Positions 33,533 to 43,004 of a stretch of 64,000 bases of DNA are shown here, piece after piece. Source of the stretch: Pseudomonas sp. FEN (lineage in GTDB: Bacteria > Pseudomonadota > Gammaproteobacteria > Pseudomonadales > Pseudomonadaceae). A model generated the notes under the pieces. It saw only the letters and a list, made by a program, of their open reading frames with translations, was not told where the DNA came from and searched no databases. Positions within the stretch are counted from its first letter, which is position 1. Every line of letters begins with the position of its first letter. The stretch spans positions 528,001-592,000 of the forward strand of contig NZ_CAJFDC010000010.1 in assembly GCF_904067045.1 (NCBI RefSeq), given 5' to 3'. The position numbers were made by a program, and so were the translations under genes.

Positions 33533-34852
33533 ATGACTGCTGGAATAACTGAAATCGATACGCTCGTTGTGGGCGCAGGCCAAGCCGGCGTGGCCATGAG
33601 CGAGCATTTGAGCAAACTCGGCGTGCCGCACCTGGTGCTCGAGCGCAATCGCATCGCCGAGGCCTGGCGCAGTGGACGCTGGGATTCGCTGGTGGCCAAT
33701 GGGCCGGCCTGGCACGATCGTTTTCCCGGCCTGGAGTTCGATGACCTCGACCCTGATGATTTCGCGCCCAAGGAACGGGTGGCGGCCTATTTCGAAGCCT
33801 ATGCCCGGAAGTTCAACGCACCTATCCGCACCGGCGTCGAAGTCCGGCAGATCACGCGCAATAGCGGCCAGCCGGGTTTCTGCGTGGACACCTCGGCGGG
33901 CCTGATCCAGGCCAATCGGGTTGTGGTTGCCACCGGTGCCTTCCAGCATCCGGTGATCCCGGCGATCGCCCCGAAGGACCCGGGCCTCAACCAGATTCAC
34001 TCCGCGCACTACCGCAATCCCGAGCAATTGCCCGCGGGCGCGGTGCTGGTGGTGGGCGCCGGTTCTTCCGGGACGCAGATCGCCGATGAGCTGCAGCGCA
34101 GCGGGCGCACGGTGTACCTCTCGGTGGGTCAGCACGACCGTCCGCCGCGGGCCTATCGCCAGCGTGATTTCTGCTGGTGGCTGGGGGTACTCGGCGAATG
34201 GGACGCCGCCGCCATGAAGCCGGGCCGCGAGCACGTGACCATTGCCGTCAGTGGCGCCGATGGCGGACGCACGGTCGACTTCCGGGAGCTGGCCCAACGC
34301 GGCCTGCAGCTGGTGGGTCTGACTGAATCGTTCGATCACGGCGTGGTCAGCTTCCGGGCGGATCTGGCCGACAACCTGGCGCGTGGCGACGAAAATTACC
34401 TGGCGCTGCTCGAGGCCGCTGACGCCTATATCGAGCGCAATGGCCTCGACCTGCCGCCGGACCCGCAGGCGCGTCGCACCTTCCCGGACCCCGAATGCGT
34501 GACCCGGCCGATTCTCCAGCTCGACCTGGCCGCGGCGGGCATCACCACGATCATCTGGGCCACCGGCTTCGCCACCGATTACAGCTGGATGAAGGTCGAC
34601 GCCTTCGACGCCAATGGCAAGCCACGGCACCAGCGCGGCATTTCCACCGAGTCGGGCATCTACTTTCTTGGCCTGCCATGGCAGTCACGTCGGGGCTCCT
34701 CGTTTATCTGGGGCGTTTGGCACGATGCCAAATACCTCGCCGACCAGATTGCCATTCAGCGCCAGTACCTCACCTATCGCGATGCCTCGCAACGCCAGGC
34801 GGACGCGGTCGGCCTCGGTCTGGCCGCGCCCAAGTCCGCCGTCGGCGCCTGA
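33533..34852 (+). CDS. Flavin-containing monooxygenase-like FAD/NAD(P)H oxidoreductase
   Basis: The 439-residue enzyme has two dinucleotide folds: VVGAGQAGVAMSEHL near the N-terminus for FAD and VVGAGSSGTQIADEL (about 177-191) for NADPH, plus the FMO-type ATGF motif in WATGFATDYSWM. It is of the CzcO/TrkA-like group that hydroxylates amines or sulfur compounds. The RidA gene follows 55 bp downstream, which fits production of an imine or enamine by the enzyme. Substrate unknown. Confidence 0.85.
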   Translation: MTAGITEIDTLVVGAGQAGVAMSEHLSKLGVPHLVLERNRIAEAWRSGRWDSLVANGPAWHDRFPGLEFDDLDPDDFAPKERVAAYFEAYARKFNAPIRTGVEVRQITRNSGQPGFCVDTSAGLIQANRVVVATGAFQHPVIPAIAPKDPGLNQIHSAHYRNPEQLPAGAVLVVGAGSSGTQIADELQRSGRTVYLSVGQHDRPPRAYRQRDFCWWLGVLGEWDAAAMKPGREHVTIAVSGADGGRTVDFRELAQRGLQLVGLTESFDHGVVSFRADLADNLARGDENYLALLEAADAYIERNGLDLPPDPQARRTFPDPECVTRPILQLDLAAAGITTIIWATGFATDYSWMKVDAFDANGKPRHQRGISTESGIYFLGLPWQSRRGSSFIWGVWHDAKYLADQIAIQRQYLTYRDASQRQADAVGLGLAAPKSAVGA

Positions 34853-34907
34853 TAGTCGAGAGCCACGCCCAGGTGCGTGGCGCCGTATTTCTTTTGAGGA
34901 GTTGTCA

Positions 34908-35345
34908 ATGTCCAAGCCAACCCATACGCGCATTCGCATGTTCAACACCAAGGATACCTACCCGAACCAGGCGCTGGACAACGATCTGTGCCAGGCCGTG
35001 CGAGCGGGTAACACGGTCTATGTGCGCGGCCAGATCGGCACCGATTTCGACGGCAACCTGGTCGGCCTCGGCGACCCCGGGGCACAGGCCGAGCAGGCGA
35101 TGAAAAACGTCAAGCAATTGCTGGAGGAGGCCGGCTCGGACCTCTCCCATATCGTCAAGACCACCACCTACATCATCGATCCGCGCTACCGCGAGCCGGT
35201 GTACCAGGAAGTCGGCAAGTGGCTCAAGGGGGTGTTCCCGATTTCCACCGGCCTGGTGATCTCCGGTCTTGGCCAGCCGCAATGGCTGATGGAAATCGAT
35301 GTGATTGCGGTGATCCCCGACGATTGGCCGGCCACCCAGGGGTAA
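34908..35345 (+). CDS. RidA-family imine/enamine deaminase
   Basis: The 145-residue protein belongs to the YjgF/YER057c/UK114 (RidA) family. RidA proteins hydrolyse reactive imines from PLP and flavin enzymes. It carries TVYVRGQIGTD, the strand region SDLSHIVKTTTYI and the C-terminal IDVIAV strand. The RidA-subfamily arginine is not clearly in place, so catalysis by deamination is not certain. The start at 34908 has GAGGAG upstream. It is coupled with the FMO gene. Confidence 0.85.
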   Translation: MSKPTHTRIRMFNTKDTYPNQALDNDLCQAVRAGNTVYVRGQIGTDFDGNLVGLGDPGAQAEQAMKNVKQLLEEAGSDLSHIVKTTTYIIDPRYREPVYQEVGKWLKGVFPISTGLVISGLGQPQWLMEIDVIAVIPDDWPATQG

Positions 35346-35443
35346 ACCGGCATTGGCCAGGTCGAGCATGGCGCCGTGGGATGGTTTGTCGGCGCCGCCA
35401 CCGAGCTCCATTCGAGAGTATTCAGGGGCAGGGCGCCCCGTTG

Positions 35444-37024
35444 TTACAGGGGGGCGCGCTGGTAGTGGCCGTCCACCAGGCGGTTGATACCCAGTGGGTT
35501 GGCATTTTGCAGCGCTTCGGGCAGTAGCGCATCCGGGCAGTTCTGGTAGCACACCGGGCGCAGGAAGCGCTCGATGGCCAGGCTGCCGACCGATGTACCG
35601 CGAGCATCGGAGGTGGCCGGGTAGGGGCCGCCGTGGACCATGGCATCGCCGACTTCGACCCCGGTCGGATAGCCGTTGAACAATACCCGGCCGACCTTTT
35701 GCTCCAGCAGCGGCAGCAGCTCGCCGTGGCTTTGCAGGTCGCCGGCTTCGGCAATCAGGGTGGCGGTGAGTTGACCGTGCAGACTTTCCAGCGCGCGTTG
35801 CAGCTCGGCTTTGTCGGCCACTTCGACGATAAGGGTGGTCGGGCCGAAGACTTCTTCCTGCAACAGCGGATCGCCATCGAGCAGCAGACGGACGTCGGCC
35901 TTGAACAGTTGTGGTTGCGCCTGGGCACCTTGCTGGGCCTTGCCGGCCAGATGGCTGATGGCGGGATGATCGAGCAAGGCCTGCACGCCGTTGCGGTAGC
36001 TGTGCAGGGTGCCGGCGTTGAGCATGGTTTGCGCCGGTTGTTCGTTGATCAAGGTACTGAGCAGTGCGGTGAATGCGAAAAACCTTGGCGAGCCGATGCC
36101 GATCACCAGCCCCGGGTTGGTGCAGAACTGACCGCAACCCTGCACCACCGAAGCCACCAGCTCACTGGCGATTTTCTCGCCGCGTACCTGCAGGGCTTCG
36201 GGCAGCACCAGCACCGGGTTGATGCTGCTCATCTCGGCGAACACCGGTATCGGCTGTGGTCGCGCGGCGGCCATATCGCAGAGCGCGCCCCCCCCCGTCA
36301 GCGAGCCGGTAAAGCCGACCGCCTGGATCGCCGGATGCTTGACCAGCGCTTCACCGACCCCCGCGCCGTAGATCATGTTGAACACGCCCTTGGGCATGTC
36401 GGTTTGCTCGGCGGCGCGGATAATTGCATCGGCCACCCGTTCGGCGGTCGCCATATGCCCGCTGTGGGCCTTGAACACCACCGGGCAACCAGCGGCGAGG
36501 GCCGCAGCGGTATCGCCGCCGGCGGTGGAGAAGGTCAGGGGGAAATTGCTTGCGCCGAACACCGCGACCGGGCCAACGCCGATCCGGTATTGGCGCAGAT
36601 CGACTCTGGGCAGTGGTTGACGCTCGGGCAAGGCGCGGTCGATGCGCGCGCCATAAAAATCGCCACGGCGCAGGACTTGCGCGAACAGGCGCATCTGGCC
36701 GCTGGTGCGCGCGCGTTCGCCCTGGATACGGCCGCTGGGCAGGGCCGTTTCGCGGCTGACCAGGGCGATAAAGTCATCACCCAGTGCATCCAACTGCGTG
36801 GCGATGGCCTCAAGAAACTCCGCGCGGCGGTTGGCCGACAGGTTGCGAAAAGCCGGATAGGCAGACGCCGCAGCCTGGGCGGCGGCGTCTACTTCCCCGA
36901 CGGTGGCTTGGCTGAAAATGAAGGGCAGCGCCTCACCGGTGCTGGCGTCATGGCTGTGCAAGGTGAGGCTGCCGGCGGCGCTACGCGCACCGCCGATGTA
37001 GTTGTGGCCGATGATCTCGGACAT
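35444..37024 (-). CDS. lhpG: 2-oxoglutarate semialdehyde dehydrogenase (hydroxyproline pathway)
   Basis: The 526-residue enzyme is of the NADP-dependent KGSA dehydrogenase type, longer than the usual 490 residues. It has FGASNFPLTFSTAGGDTAAAL, KAHSGHMAT, GFTGSLTGG, FAEMSSINPVLV and the catalytic cysteine in GCGQFCTNPG. In the hydroxyproline route it oxidises 2-oxoglutarate semialdehyde to 2-oxoglutarate. It follows the DHDPS-family deaminase by 22 bp in one operon, which strongly supports the role. CAGGAG precedes the ATG at 37024. Confidence 0.88.
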   Translation of the reverse strand: MSEIIGHNYIGGARSAAGSLTLHSHDASTGEALPFIFSQATVGEVDAAAQAAASAYPAFRNLSANRRAEFLEAIATQLDALGDDFIALVSRETALPSGRIQGERARTSGQMRLFAQVLRRGDFYGARIDRALPERQPLPRVDLRQYRIGVGPVAVFGASNFPLTFSTAGGDTAAALAAGCPVVFKAHSGHMATAERVADAIIRAAEQTDMPKGVFNMIYGAGVGEALVKHPAIQAVGFTGSLTGGGALCDMAAARPQPIPVFAEMSSINPVLVLPEALQVRGEKIASELVASVVQGCGQFCTNPGLVIGIGSPRFFAFTALLSTLINEQPAQTMLNAGTLHSYRNGVQALLDHPAISHLAGKAQQGAQAQPQLFKADVRLLLDGDPLLQEEVFGPTTLIVEVADKAELQRALESLHGQLTATLIAEAGDLQSHGELLPLLEQKVGRVLFNGYPTGVEVGDAMVHGGPYPATSDARGTSVGSLAIERFLRPVCYQNCPDALLPEALQNANPLGINRLVDGHYQRAPL

Positions 37025-37046
37025 GGAGAACTCCTGTCGGAAAAAC

Positions 37047-37964
37047 TCAGAGGCCGACGTCCGGCAACTGCGGACGACTGGCCATGGCCTTGGCCATGAT
37101 CTGCTCGACAAACAGCCGGTCGGCTTCCGGCAAGGCCAGGCGTGGCGGACGGGTCAGGGCGCTGCCGCGACCGGCGATGGCCTCGCACAACTTGATGCAC
37201 TGCACCAGGTCGGCCCGGGCGTCGAGGTGCAGGATCGGCATCAGCCATTCATAGATCGGCATGGCTTCGGCGAAGCGTCCGGCCTTGGCCAGGCGGAAGA
37301 TGGTTTCGCCTTCGATCGGGAACACGTTGGACATGCCCGAGACCCAGCCTTCGGCGCCCACCGCGATGCTTTCCAGCACCACATCGTCGAGGCCGGCGAA
37401 CAGCACGAAACGGTCGCCGACTTCATTGCGCACGTCGATGAAACGCCGGGTGTCGCCGGAGGAGTCCTTGAAGCACACCACGTTGTCGCAGTCGGCCAGA
37501 GAAATCAGGATGTCCGGGGTCACGTCGTTTTTGTAGATCGGCGGGTTGTTGTAGACCATCAGCGGCACATCGGCGTTTTTCGCCACATAGCGAAAGTGCT
37601 CGGCGGTCTCGAACGGCTTGGAGCCGTAGACCAGCGCCGGCATCAGCATCACGCCGTCGACCCCGACCTTGCGCACGGCGTTGGCCACCTTGGCCGCTTG
37701 CACGCTGGTGAATTCAGCGACGCCGCAGATCACCGGCACGCGACCACGGGAGGCGTCCACCGCGACTTCGGTCACGGCGATCTTTTCTTCGGCGCTCAGC
37801 GAGGTGTTTTCCCCCACCGAACCACACACCACCAGGCCGGAGACACCGTCACGGATGACGTTGGAAATCACCTGGTGGGTCTTTTCCAGGTTGATGGTGA
37901 AGTCGTCGTTGAATTGAGTGGTGACCGCCGGGAAGACGCCGCTCCAGTTGATGCGTTTGCTCAT
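37047..37964 (-). CDS. lhpC: DHDPS-family 1-pyrroline-4-hydroxy-2-carboxylate deaminase
   Basis: The 305-residue aldolase-fold enzyme has the Schiff-base lysine K166 in VVCFKDSSGD and the tyrosine Y138 in MVYNNPP, as in the dihydrodipicolinate synthase family. In the hydroxyproline cluster the family member converts 1-pyrroline-4-hydroxy-2-carboxylate to 2-oxoglutarate semialdehyde and ammonia. The downstream KGSA dehydrogenase supports that function over true DapA. The GntR-type operator sits just upstream of the start. Confidence 0.87.
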   Translation of the reverse strand: MSKRINWSGVFPAVTTQFNDDFTINLEKTHQVISNVIRDGVSGLVVCGSVGENTSLSAEEKIAVTEVAVDASRGRVPVICGVAEFTSVQAAKVANAVRKVGVDGVMLMPALVYGSKPFETAEHFRYVAKNADVPLMVYNNPPIYKNDVTPDILISLADCDNVVCFKDSSGDTRRFIDVRNEVGDRFVLFAGLDDVVLESIAVGAEGWVSGMSNVFPIEGETIFRLAKAGRFAEAMPIYEWLMPILHLDARADLVQCIKLCEAIAGRGSALTRPPRLALPEADRLFVEQIMAKAMASRPQLPDVGL

Positions 37965-37987
37965 GATGTTCTCCAGTGATTAAACGT

Positions 37988-38007
37988 ATTTCGTATACGA
38001 TATTTTA
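37988..38007 (-). promoter_or_regulatory. GntR-type operator A in front of the deaminase/dehydrogenase operon
   Basis: The 20-mer ATTTCGTATACGATATTTTA is identical to 43869-43888. Its core TCGTATACGA (37991-38000) is a perfect palindrome. It is 24 bp upstream of the minus-strand start codon, where a repressor would block transcription. The GntR gene at 48557-49228 carries a near copy before its own start. Confidence 0.75.
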
Positions 38008-38087
38008 AGTGAAAAGATTAGGCCAGTATTTTTTCGCCGGACGCCGCCGGTTTGTCTCAAACCGCCGTCAAGCCTTGGCGTTGCTGC

Positions 38088-39116
38088 TCAAGCACCGGGC
38101 CAGGTGTCCGACAACCGGTAGCCCTGTGGCCAGGGATCGCTCGGGTCGAGCAGCAATTGATGGGTGCCGGTGATCCAGGCCCGCCCGGACAGGCACGGGT
38201 AGATCGCCGCGCGCCCGGCCAGTTCGGTCAGGGAGTCGATGCGGCAATGAAACTCCGAGCCGATGATCGACCGCCCGATAAAACGTTCGCCGACCTGCAG
38301 CAGGCCCTTGGCCTGCAACACCGCCATGCGCGCCGAGCAGCCGGTGCCACAGGGCGAGCGGTCGATCTTGCCGGGACGGATCACCACGGCGTTGGCCCCG
38401 CTGGCGATGCCGTTCTCGTAGACCAGCGGCGCGGCGATCTGGCAGAAGGAGATATGCGACCAGTCCGGGTTCAGCGGGTGGACGAACCCCAGTTGCTCGT
38501 TGGCCGCCCGGGTGATCTTCAGACCGATCGCGACCATGTCCCGGGCTTCGTCGGGGCGAATGGCAAACCCCAGGCGCTGGGCATCGACAATGGCGAAGCT
38601 GTCGCCGCCATAGGCGGTGTCGACCTGGATCGAGCCCAGGCCCTCGACCTCGATCCAGGCATCGAGGCGGTCGGCGAACGACGGCACGTTTTTGATTTCG
38701 ACCCGCTGGACCTTGCCGTCCCGGCACTCGGCCACGGCTTCGATCAGCCCGCCGGGGGCTTCGAGGACCAACCGGGTCTGCGGCTCGCTCATCGCCAGGA
38801 TGCCGCTGTCGAGCAGCACCGTGGCCACGCACAGCGAATTGGAGCCGGACATGGGTGGGGTATCGGCCGGTTCCATGATGATCCAGGCCATCTGCGCCCG
38901 CGGGTCCTTGGCCGGCACCAGCAGGTTGACGTGGCGGAACACCCCGCCGCGCGGTTCGTTGAGGACGAAGTTGCGCAGGCTTTGATCCTCGGCGATCCAG
39001 CGCGACTGTTCCCAGACGCTGGCCCCGGGCGGGGCGGCGACGCCGCCGACAATCACATCGCCGACTTCACCTTCGGCGTGGCAACTGACCACATGCACGA
39101 TTTTCGATGAGCGCAT
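38088..39116 (-). CDS. Proline-racemase-family enzyme with Ser/Cys active site (3/4-hydroxyproline epimerase type)
   Basis: The 342-residue protein is a proline racemase family member. The usual first catalytic cysteine is replaced by serine (S90 in [10 protein letters not shown]) and the second cysteine is kept (C256 in [13 protein letters not shown]). Cys/Cys members are proline racemases or 4-hydroxyproline epimerases, Cys/Thr members are trans-3-hydroxyproline dehydratases, and Ser/Cys members have been reported as 4- and 3-hydroxyproline epimerases. The gene is last in the importer operon with aconitase X. A role with 3-hydroxyproline isomers is inferred. GAGGAG precedes the ATG. Confidence 0.8.
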   Translation of the reverse strand: MRSSKIVHVVSCHAEGEVGDVIVGGVAAPPGASVWEQSRWIAEDQSLRNFVLNEPRGGVFRHVNLLVPAKDPRAQMAWIIMEPADTPPMSGSNSLCVATVLLDSGILAMSEPQTRLVLEAPGGLIEAVAECRDGKVQRVEIKNVPSFADRLDAWIEVEGLGSIQVDTAYGGDSFAIVDAQRLGFAIRPDEARDMVAIGLKITRAANEQLGFVHPLNPDWSHISFCQIAAPLVYENGIASGANAVVIRPGKIDRSPCGTGCSARMAVLQAKGLLQVGERFIGRSIIGSEFHCRIDSLTELAGRAAIYPCLSGRAWITGTHQLLLDPSDPWPQGYRLSDTWPGA

Positions 39117-39178
39117 TGCATACTCCTCTTGTGATTGTCCGCTGCCCCTACAGGGGGTGTTTTATTCAGGGATCATGG

Positions 39179-39901
39179 TTATTTCACGGATTTGAGGAAC
39201 GCCGCCGTTTCCGGCCGCACGGGGTTGCCGATGACCTGGTCGGGCGCGCCGATCTCGTGCACCAGGCCGTTGCGAAAGAACGCCACGCGATCGGATACAT
39301 CACGGGCAAAACGGATTTCATGGGTCACCAGGACCATGGTCATGCCGTCTTCGGCGAGCATGCGCATGGTGTCCAGCACCTCGCCCACCAGTTGCGGGTC
39401 AAGAGCCGAGGTGGCTTCGTCGAACAGCATGTAGTCCGGCGACATGGCCAGGGCCCGGGCAATCGCCATGCGCTGCTGCTGACCACCGGAGAGCTTGCCG
39501 GGGAAGGTCTTGAGCTTGTCACCCAGGCCCACGTGGCTGAGTTGCCGGACCGCCAGTTCCTCGGCCTCCTGCTTGCTCTTGCCGAGCACCTTGCGCGGCG
39601 CCAGCATCACGTTTTCCAGCACGGTCAGGTGCGGGAAGGCGTTCCACTGCTGGAACACGATGCCGATCTTCTGCCGCAGGCGGTTGAGGTCGGTGGCCTT
39701 GTCGTGGACCTCGATGCCGTCGACGCGCACGCTGCCCTTGTGAATCGATTCCAGGCCGTTGATGCACATCAGCAGGGTCGATTTACCCGAGCCGGAACCG
39801 CCGATGATCGAGACCACCTCACCCTTGTTCACCGTCAGGCTGACGCCCTTGACCACTTCGAGGTCGCCGAAGGATTTGTGTACGTTGTCGATCTCAATCA
39901 T
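39179..39901 (-). CDS. Polar amino acid ABC importer ATPase
   Basis: The 240-residue ATPase (HisP/GlnQ class) has the Walker A GGSGSGKST, Q-loop FQQWNAFPHLTV, signature LSGGQQQRMAIARAL, Walker B MLFDEATSALD and H-loop VTHEIRF. It overlaps the upstream permease gene by 8 bp. With two permeases and a binding protein in the operon it makes a complete importer, probably for hydroxyproline. Confidence 0.92.
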   Translation of the reverse strand: MIEIDNVHKSFGDLEVVKGVSLTVNKGEVVSIIGGSGSGKSTLLMCINGLESIHKGSVRVDGIEVHDKATDLNRLRQKIGIVFQQWNAFPHLTVLENVMLAPRKVLGKSKQEAEELAVRQLSHVGLGDKLKTFPGKLSGGQQQRMAIARALAMSPDYMLFDEATSALDPQLVGEVLDTMRMLAEDGMTMVLVTHEIRFARDVSDRVAFFRNGLVHEIGAPDQVIGNPVRPETAAFLKSVK

Positions 39902-40544
39902 TTTCTTGCCACCTTCTTTCCAGACGAGCGCCGAGGCGAGCGACCACCAGGCTCATGACGTAGTAGATAAGGCCCGCGATGCACAGCACCAGCAGCGGTT
40001 CCTGGATGCGCGTGACGATGGTTTGCGAGGCGCGCAGCAGTTCGACGATGCCGATCCACATCACCAGCGCGGTGTCTTTCATCACCCCGAGCACCAGGTT
40101 CAGCCAGCCGGGAAAGGCCACCCGCGAGGCCATCGGCAGGACGATCCAGCGCAGGTCCTGGAAAAAGCTCAGGCCCAGCGAGCGGCTGGCCCGGCGCAGG
40201 GTGAGCGGCACCGACAGCACGCCACCGCGGACAATCTCGGTGAAGTACGCGGCGGTGTAGATCCCGAGCACGATGCAGCCGACACTGAAGGCGCTGATGT
40301 TCAGACCGACGATGCTTTTCAGCGAATTGAACAATACGAACTGGATCAGCAACGGCACGCTGCGAAACGCGTCGAGGACCCAGGCCAGGGGCAGGCTGGC
40401 GCGCGGCAGCAAGGCCCGCAACAAGCCGAACAGCAGTCCGGCGCAAGAGCCGAGGAGGATCGCCCAGAACGTCAGTTGCAAGGTGACCCAGGCGCCGTTG
40501 AGCAGGAACAACAGGTCGTTCCAGGAGAAACTGGTGGAAAACAT
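39894..40544 (-). CDS. Polar amino acid ABC importer permease 1
   Basis: The 216-residue HisM/GlnP-type membrane protein has five or so helices and the coupling motif LRRASRSLGLSFFQDLRWIVLPMA. The start is the ATG at 40544 after GGAGG; an in-frame GTG two codons upstream falls within the ribosome site. It is 10 bp after the second permease. Confidence 0.9.
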   Translation of the reverse strand: MFSTSFSWNDLLFLLNGAWVTLQLTFWAILLGSCAGLLFGLLRALLPRASLPLAWVLDAFRSVPLLIQFVLFNSLKSIVGLNISAFSVGCIVLGIYTAAYFTEIVRGGVLSVPLTLRRASRSLGLSFFQDLRWIVLPMASRVAFPGWLNLVLGVMKDTALVMWIGIVELLRASQTIVTRIQEPLLVLCIAGLIYYVMSLVVARLGARLERRWQEND

Positions 40545-40554
40545 GCTCACCTCC

Positions 40555-41220
40555 TCAGTAGCGGAACAGTCGCCAGGCCATCAGCCGGGCCGCCGCGACG
40601 ATCGCCTTGGCAATCAGGTAATACAGCACCGCGGCAATGGCGAAGAATTCGAAGGTACGGAACGTCTTGACGTTGTACTCCTGGGTCACTCCGGTCAGGT
40701 CATTGTTCAGCCCGACCACCACCCCCAGCGACGTCATCAATACCGCCCAGACCATTTGATTGCTCAGCGGATAGAAGACGATGCGCAGCAGTTGCGGGAC
40801 GATGATCATCCGATAGGCCTGGAAGGCACTCATGCCCAGCGAACGGGCGGCGCGTACTTGGGTTTCGGGCACCGCCTTGAGCCCGCCGCGAAAGTTTTCC
40901 GCGAGATAACCGGCGTTGTTGAAGGTGATCCCGGCGAGCAGCGCGAACCATGAGCTGACATGCAGATCCAGCGAGCCGAGGCCGAAGTAGAGGATGTAGA
41001 TCTGGAACAGCGAAGGGGTGTTGCGGGCGATCGACACCCAGCCATTACCGATGCCGCGCAGCAACGGATTCCGGGTTTCGCGCATCACCGTCAGGGCCAG
41101 GGCGATCAGCACGCCGAATATCATCGACAAGGCGGCGGTCTCGAAGGTGACGACGGCTCCGCCGAGCATGTCCGGCAAGGCGCGCAGGGCCGCGCGCCAT
41201 TGGAAGGTGTAATCAAACAT
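40555..41220 (-). CDS. Polar amino acid ABC importer permease 2
   Basis: The 221-residue HisQ/GlnP-type permease has helices and the coupling loop VRAARSLGMSAFQAYRMIIVPQLLR. The ATG at 41220 overlaps the aconitase X stop by 8 bp, tying importer and catabolic enzyme together. An in-frame extension of 26 codons lies wholly inside the aconitase X gene and is rejected. Confidence 0.9.
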   Translation of the reverse strand: MFDYTFQWRAALRALPDMLGGAVVTFETAALSMIFGVLIALALTVMRETRNPLLRGIGNGWVSIARNTPSLFQIYILYFGLGSLDLHVSSWFALLAGITFNNAGYLAENFRGGLKAVPETQVRAARSLGMSAFQAYRMIIVPQLLRIVFYPLSNQMVWAVLMTSLGVVVGLNNDLTGVTQEYNVKTFRTFEFFAIAAVLYYLIAKAIVAAARLMAWRLFRY

Positions 41221-42994
41221 GTGCGCGATTCTCCTGTGGGACGGCCGCTGCCAGCCAGGCCGGCAGGCGCCCGCTGGCCCTGGCGGTGCAGGCGGCATTG
41301 ACGCATTCGGCCAGGCTGGCGAAGTGCACCTTGCGGCCCACCAGCCCGGGGGCGTAGTGGGCGTACTTGCCCGAGTTGGTCATCAAGCTGGTCGCGGCGG
41401 GTGGGATCACCGGCTCGCCGAGCATGCACCAGCAGGTATCGGTCACCAGGCTGGCGCCAAAGGCTTCGATCACGGCGATATGTCCGGCGGCGCGCGCCTG
41501 TTCCAGTACCGCGCGCCCGCAGGTGATGGCGAGGACCACGTCGGGGTGCTTGCGCCAACCCCGGCAGAGACGGGCCAGATGGGCAAATTCGCCGAGGGAA
41601 AAATGCGGATTGCCCAGCGATACCACATCCACTCGAGGATCGTCGGCACTGTTGAGTTCCCGCCAGCTCAGCAACAGGTCTTGCAGGCGGATCTTTTCCA
41701 GCGGTAGCGGCGCATCCGTCTCCAGCACCTGGCTCGGGTCAAGGGCCTCCGGGGTCACCCCGGCGATATGAAACAGTGGCGCCGCGGAAGTGGTGGCGAA
41801 GGCCGCGCCGAAGGCTTTCAGCTCGTCCAGGCTCGGCTGGCGCTGTTCCAGCCCGAGGACCAGGGGAATCCGGCTGCCGGCCAGGGCGCCGATGTGATAA
41901 CCGAGCAGCGGGTAGAACGAGTCATCCAGTTCGCCCAGGGCCGGCAGTTCGATTTGCAGTTGGGCTTTGCGTTGGGCGTCCAGATGGCAGCCGATCATCG
42001 GCGCGCGACCCGTGAGGGCAATGCAGATATCCAGGTAGTCCGGATACTTCAGGGTACGCGCGCCGAGCACGCTGTTGGCATAGACCACGGCATTGGATTC
42101 GGCCCAGACAATCTGTTCGCCGGCTTTCGGCGCACTGTCGAGCAAGTAGGGCGCGCAGGTGAAGCTGAGCTGCGCGCCCATTGCCATATAGGCATCGCCC
42201 AAGGCGCTGGCCGGGACACCGAGGGCCGGGTCGATGCCCAACTCGCGCCAGCGCCGCTGGTCCACGGAAATGGAATTGAGGGTGGTCGGGACACGCACGC
42301 GCGCGCCCCATTGCACCAGTTGTTCGGCAAAGCGCAGGCTCGCGGGCCCCGTATAGATGCAACCGTCGATATGCGCCTGGGTCACGTCGAGCAAGGCCGG
42401 TGCACCTTGCAGCTCGGCCATTTGCAAGATGATCCGCATGGCCACCTGGGCGGCCTGGCCATACTGGCCGTCAAGCAGGGCCAGGTCGTGTTCGCTGAGT
42501 TCGACGCTGCTGGCCGCCGCGGGGGCCGGCAGCAGGGTGGTCGGGGCCTGCCAATGATCGCCGGGTGTCTCGTCGAAGAGTTTCAGGCTGGCGCCTTCGA
42601 CCCGCGCAAAGGCCTTGCCGCGCAAGGCGGCGAAGGCCTCCTGGCCGATGCACAGCACCGGCAAGGAGCGTTGGAAAATCACCTGGGCCACCAGCACGCC
42701 AAGGGTCAGGATCTCATCGGCCTCGGCCAGCACCAGTGCCGCGGGCGCATGGCCGTTGCTGATCAGTTCCATCATCACGCTGCTGCCGGTACACGAGCCG
42801 CGGCCGCTGGGCAGCGCCAGCACGCGGCCGGCCAGCTGTTCGCCGCTCAAGGGGTGATGGCGGTCGATCACCTCGCCACTGAACGGATCGACCCCGCCCC
42901 AGAAACTCAGGCCGACATCGGCGAACAGCAAGGGACCTTGGGCTGCTCCCTCGACCAGGCGGCGTCCGGTCAGGGCAGTGGGCGTGCTGGGCAT
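41213..42994 (-). CDS. Aconitase X, probable cis-3-hydroxy-L-proline dehydratase
   Basis: The 593-residue protein fuses the small aconitase X domain (DUF126, about residues 5-145, with LPSGRGSCTGSSVM) and the large domain (DUF521, about 170-590, including PTTLNSISVDQRRW, and a C-terminal NSGKYAHYAPGLVGRKVHF). AcnX enzymes of this type have been shown to dehydrate cis-3-hydroxy-L-proline to 1-pyrroline-2-carboxylate. The importer and epimerase neighbours support that activity here. No 1-pyrroline-2-carboxylate reductase is seen in the window, so that step must be encoded elsewhere. GAGGAG precedes the ATG. Confidence 0.85.
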   Translation of the reverse strand: MPSTPTALTGRRLVEGAAQGPLLFADVGLSFWGGVDPFSGEVIDRHHPLSGEQLAGRVLALPSGRGSCTGSSVMMELISNGHAPAALVLAEADEILTLGVLVAQVIFQRSLPVLCIGQEAFAALRGKAFARVEGASLKLFDETPGDHWQAPTTLLPAPAAASSVELSEHDLALLDGQYGQAAQVAMRIILQMAELQGAPALLDVTQAHIDGCIYTGPASLRFAEQLVQWGARVRVPTTLNSISVDQRRWRELGIDPALGVPASALGDAYMAMGAQLSFTCAPYLLDSAPKAGEQIVWAESNAVVYANSVLGARTLKYPDYLDICIALTGRAPMIGCHLDAQRKAQLQIELPALGELDDSFYPLLGYHIGALAGSRIPLVLGLEQRQPSLDELKAFGAAFATTSAAPLFHIAGVTPEALDPSQVLETDAPLPLEKIRLQDLLLSWRELNSADDPRVDVVSLGNPHFSLGEFAHLARLCRGWRKHPDVVLAITCGRAVLEQARAAGHIAVIEAFGASLVTDTCWCMLGEPVIPPAATSLMTNSGKYAHYAPGLVGRKVHFASLAECVNAACTARASGRLPAWLAAAVPQENRAHV

Positions 42995-43004
42995 TCAACG
43001 CTCC

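Noticed and set aside
37047..37964. Lysine-pathway DapA
   Set aside because: The context with KGSA dehydrogenase and hydroxyproline genes favours the deaminase of the same family.
38088..39116. trans-3-hydroxyproline dehydratase
   Set aside because: That activity needs Cys then Thr at the two catalytic positions; this protein has Ser then Cys.
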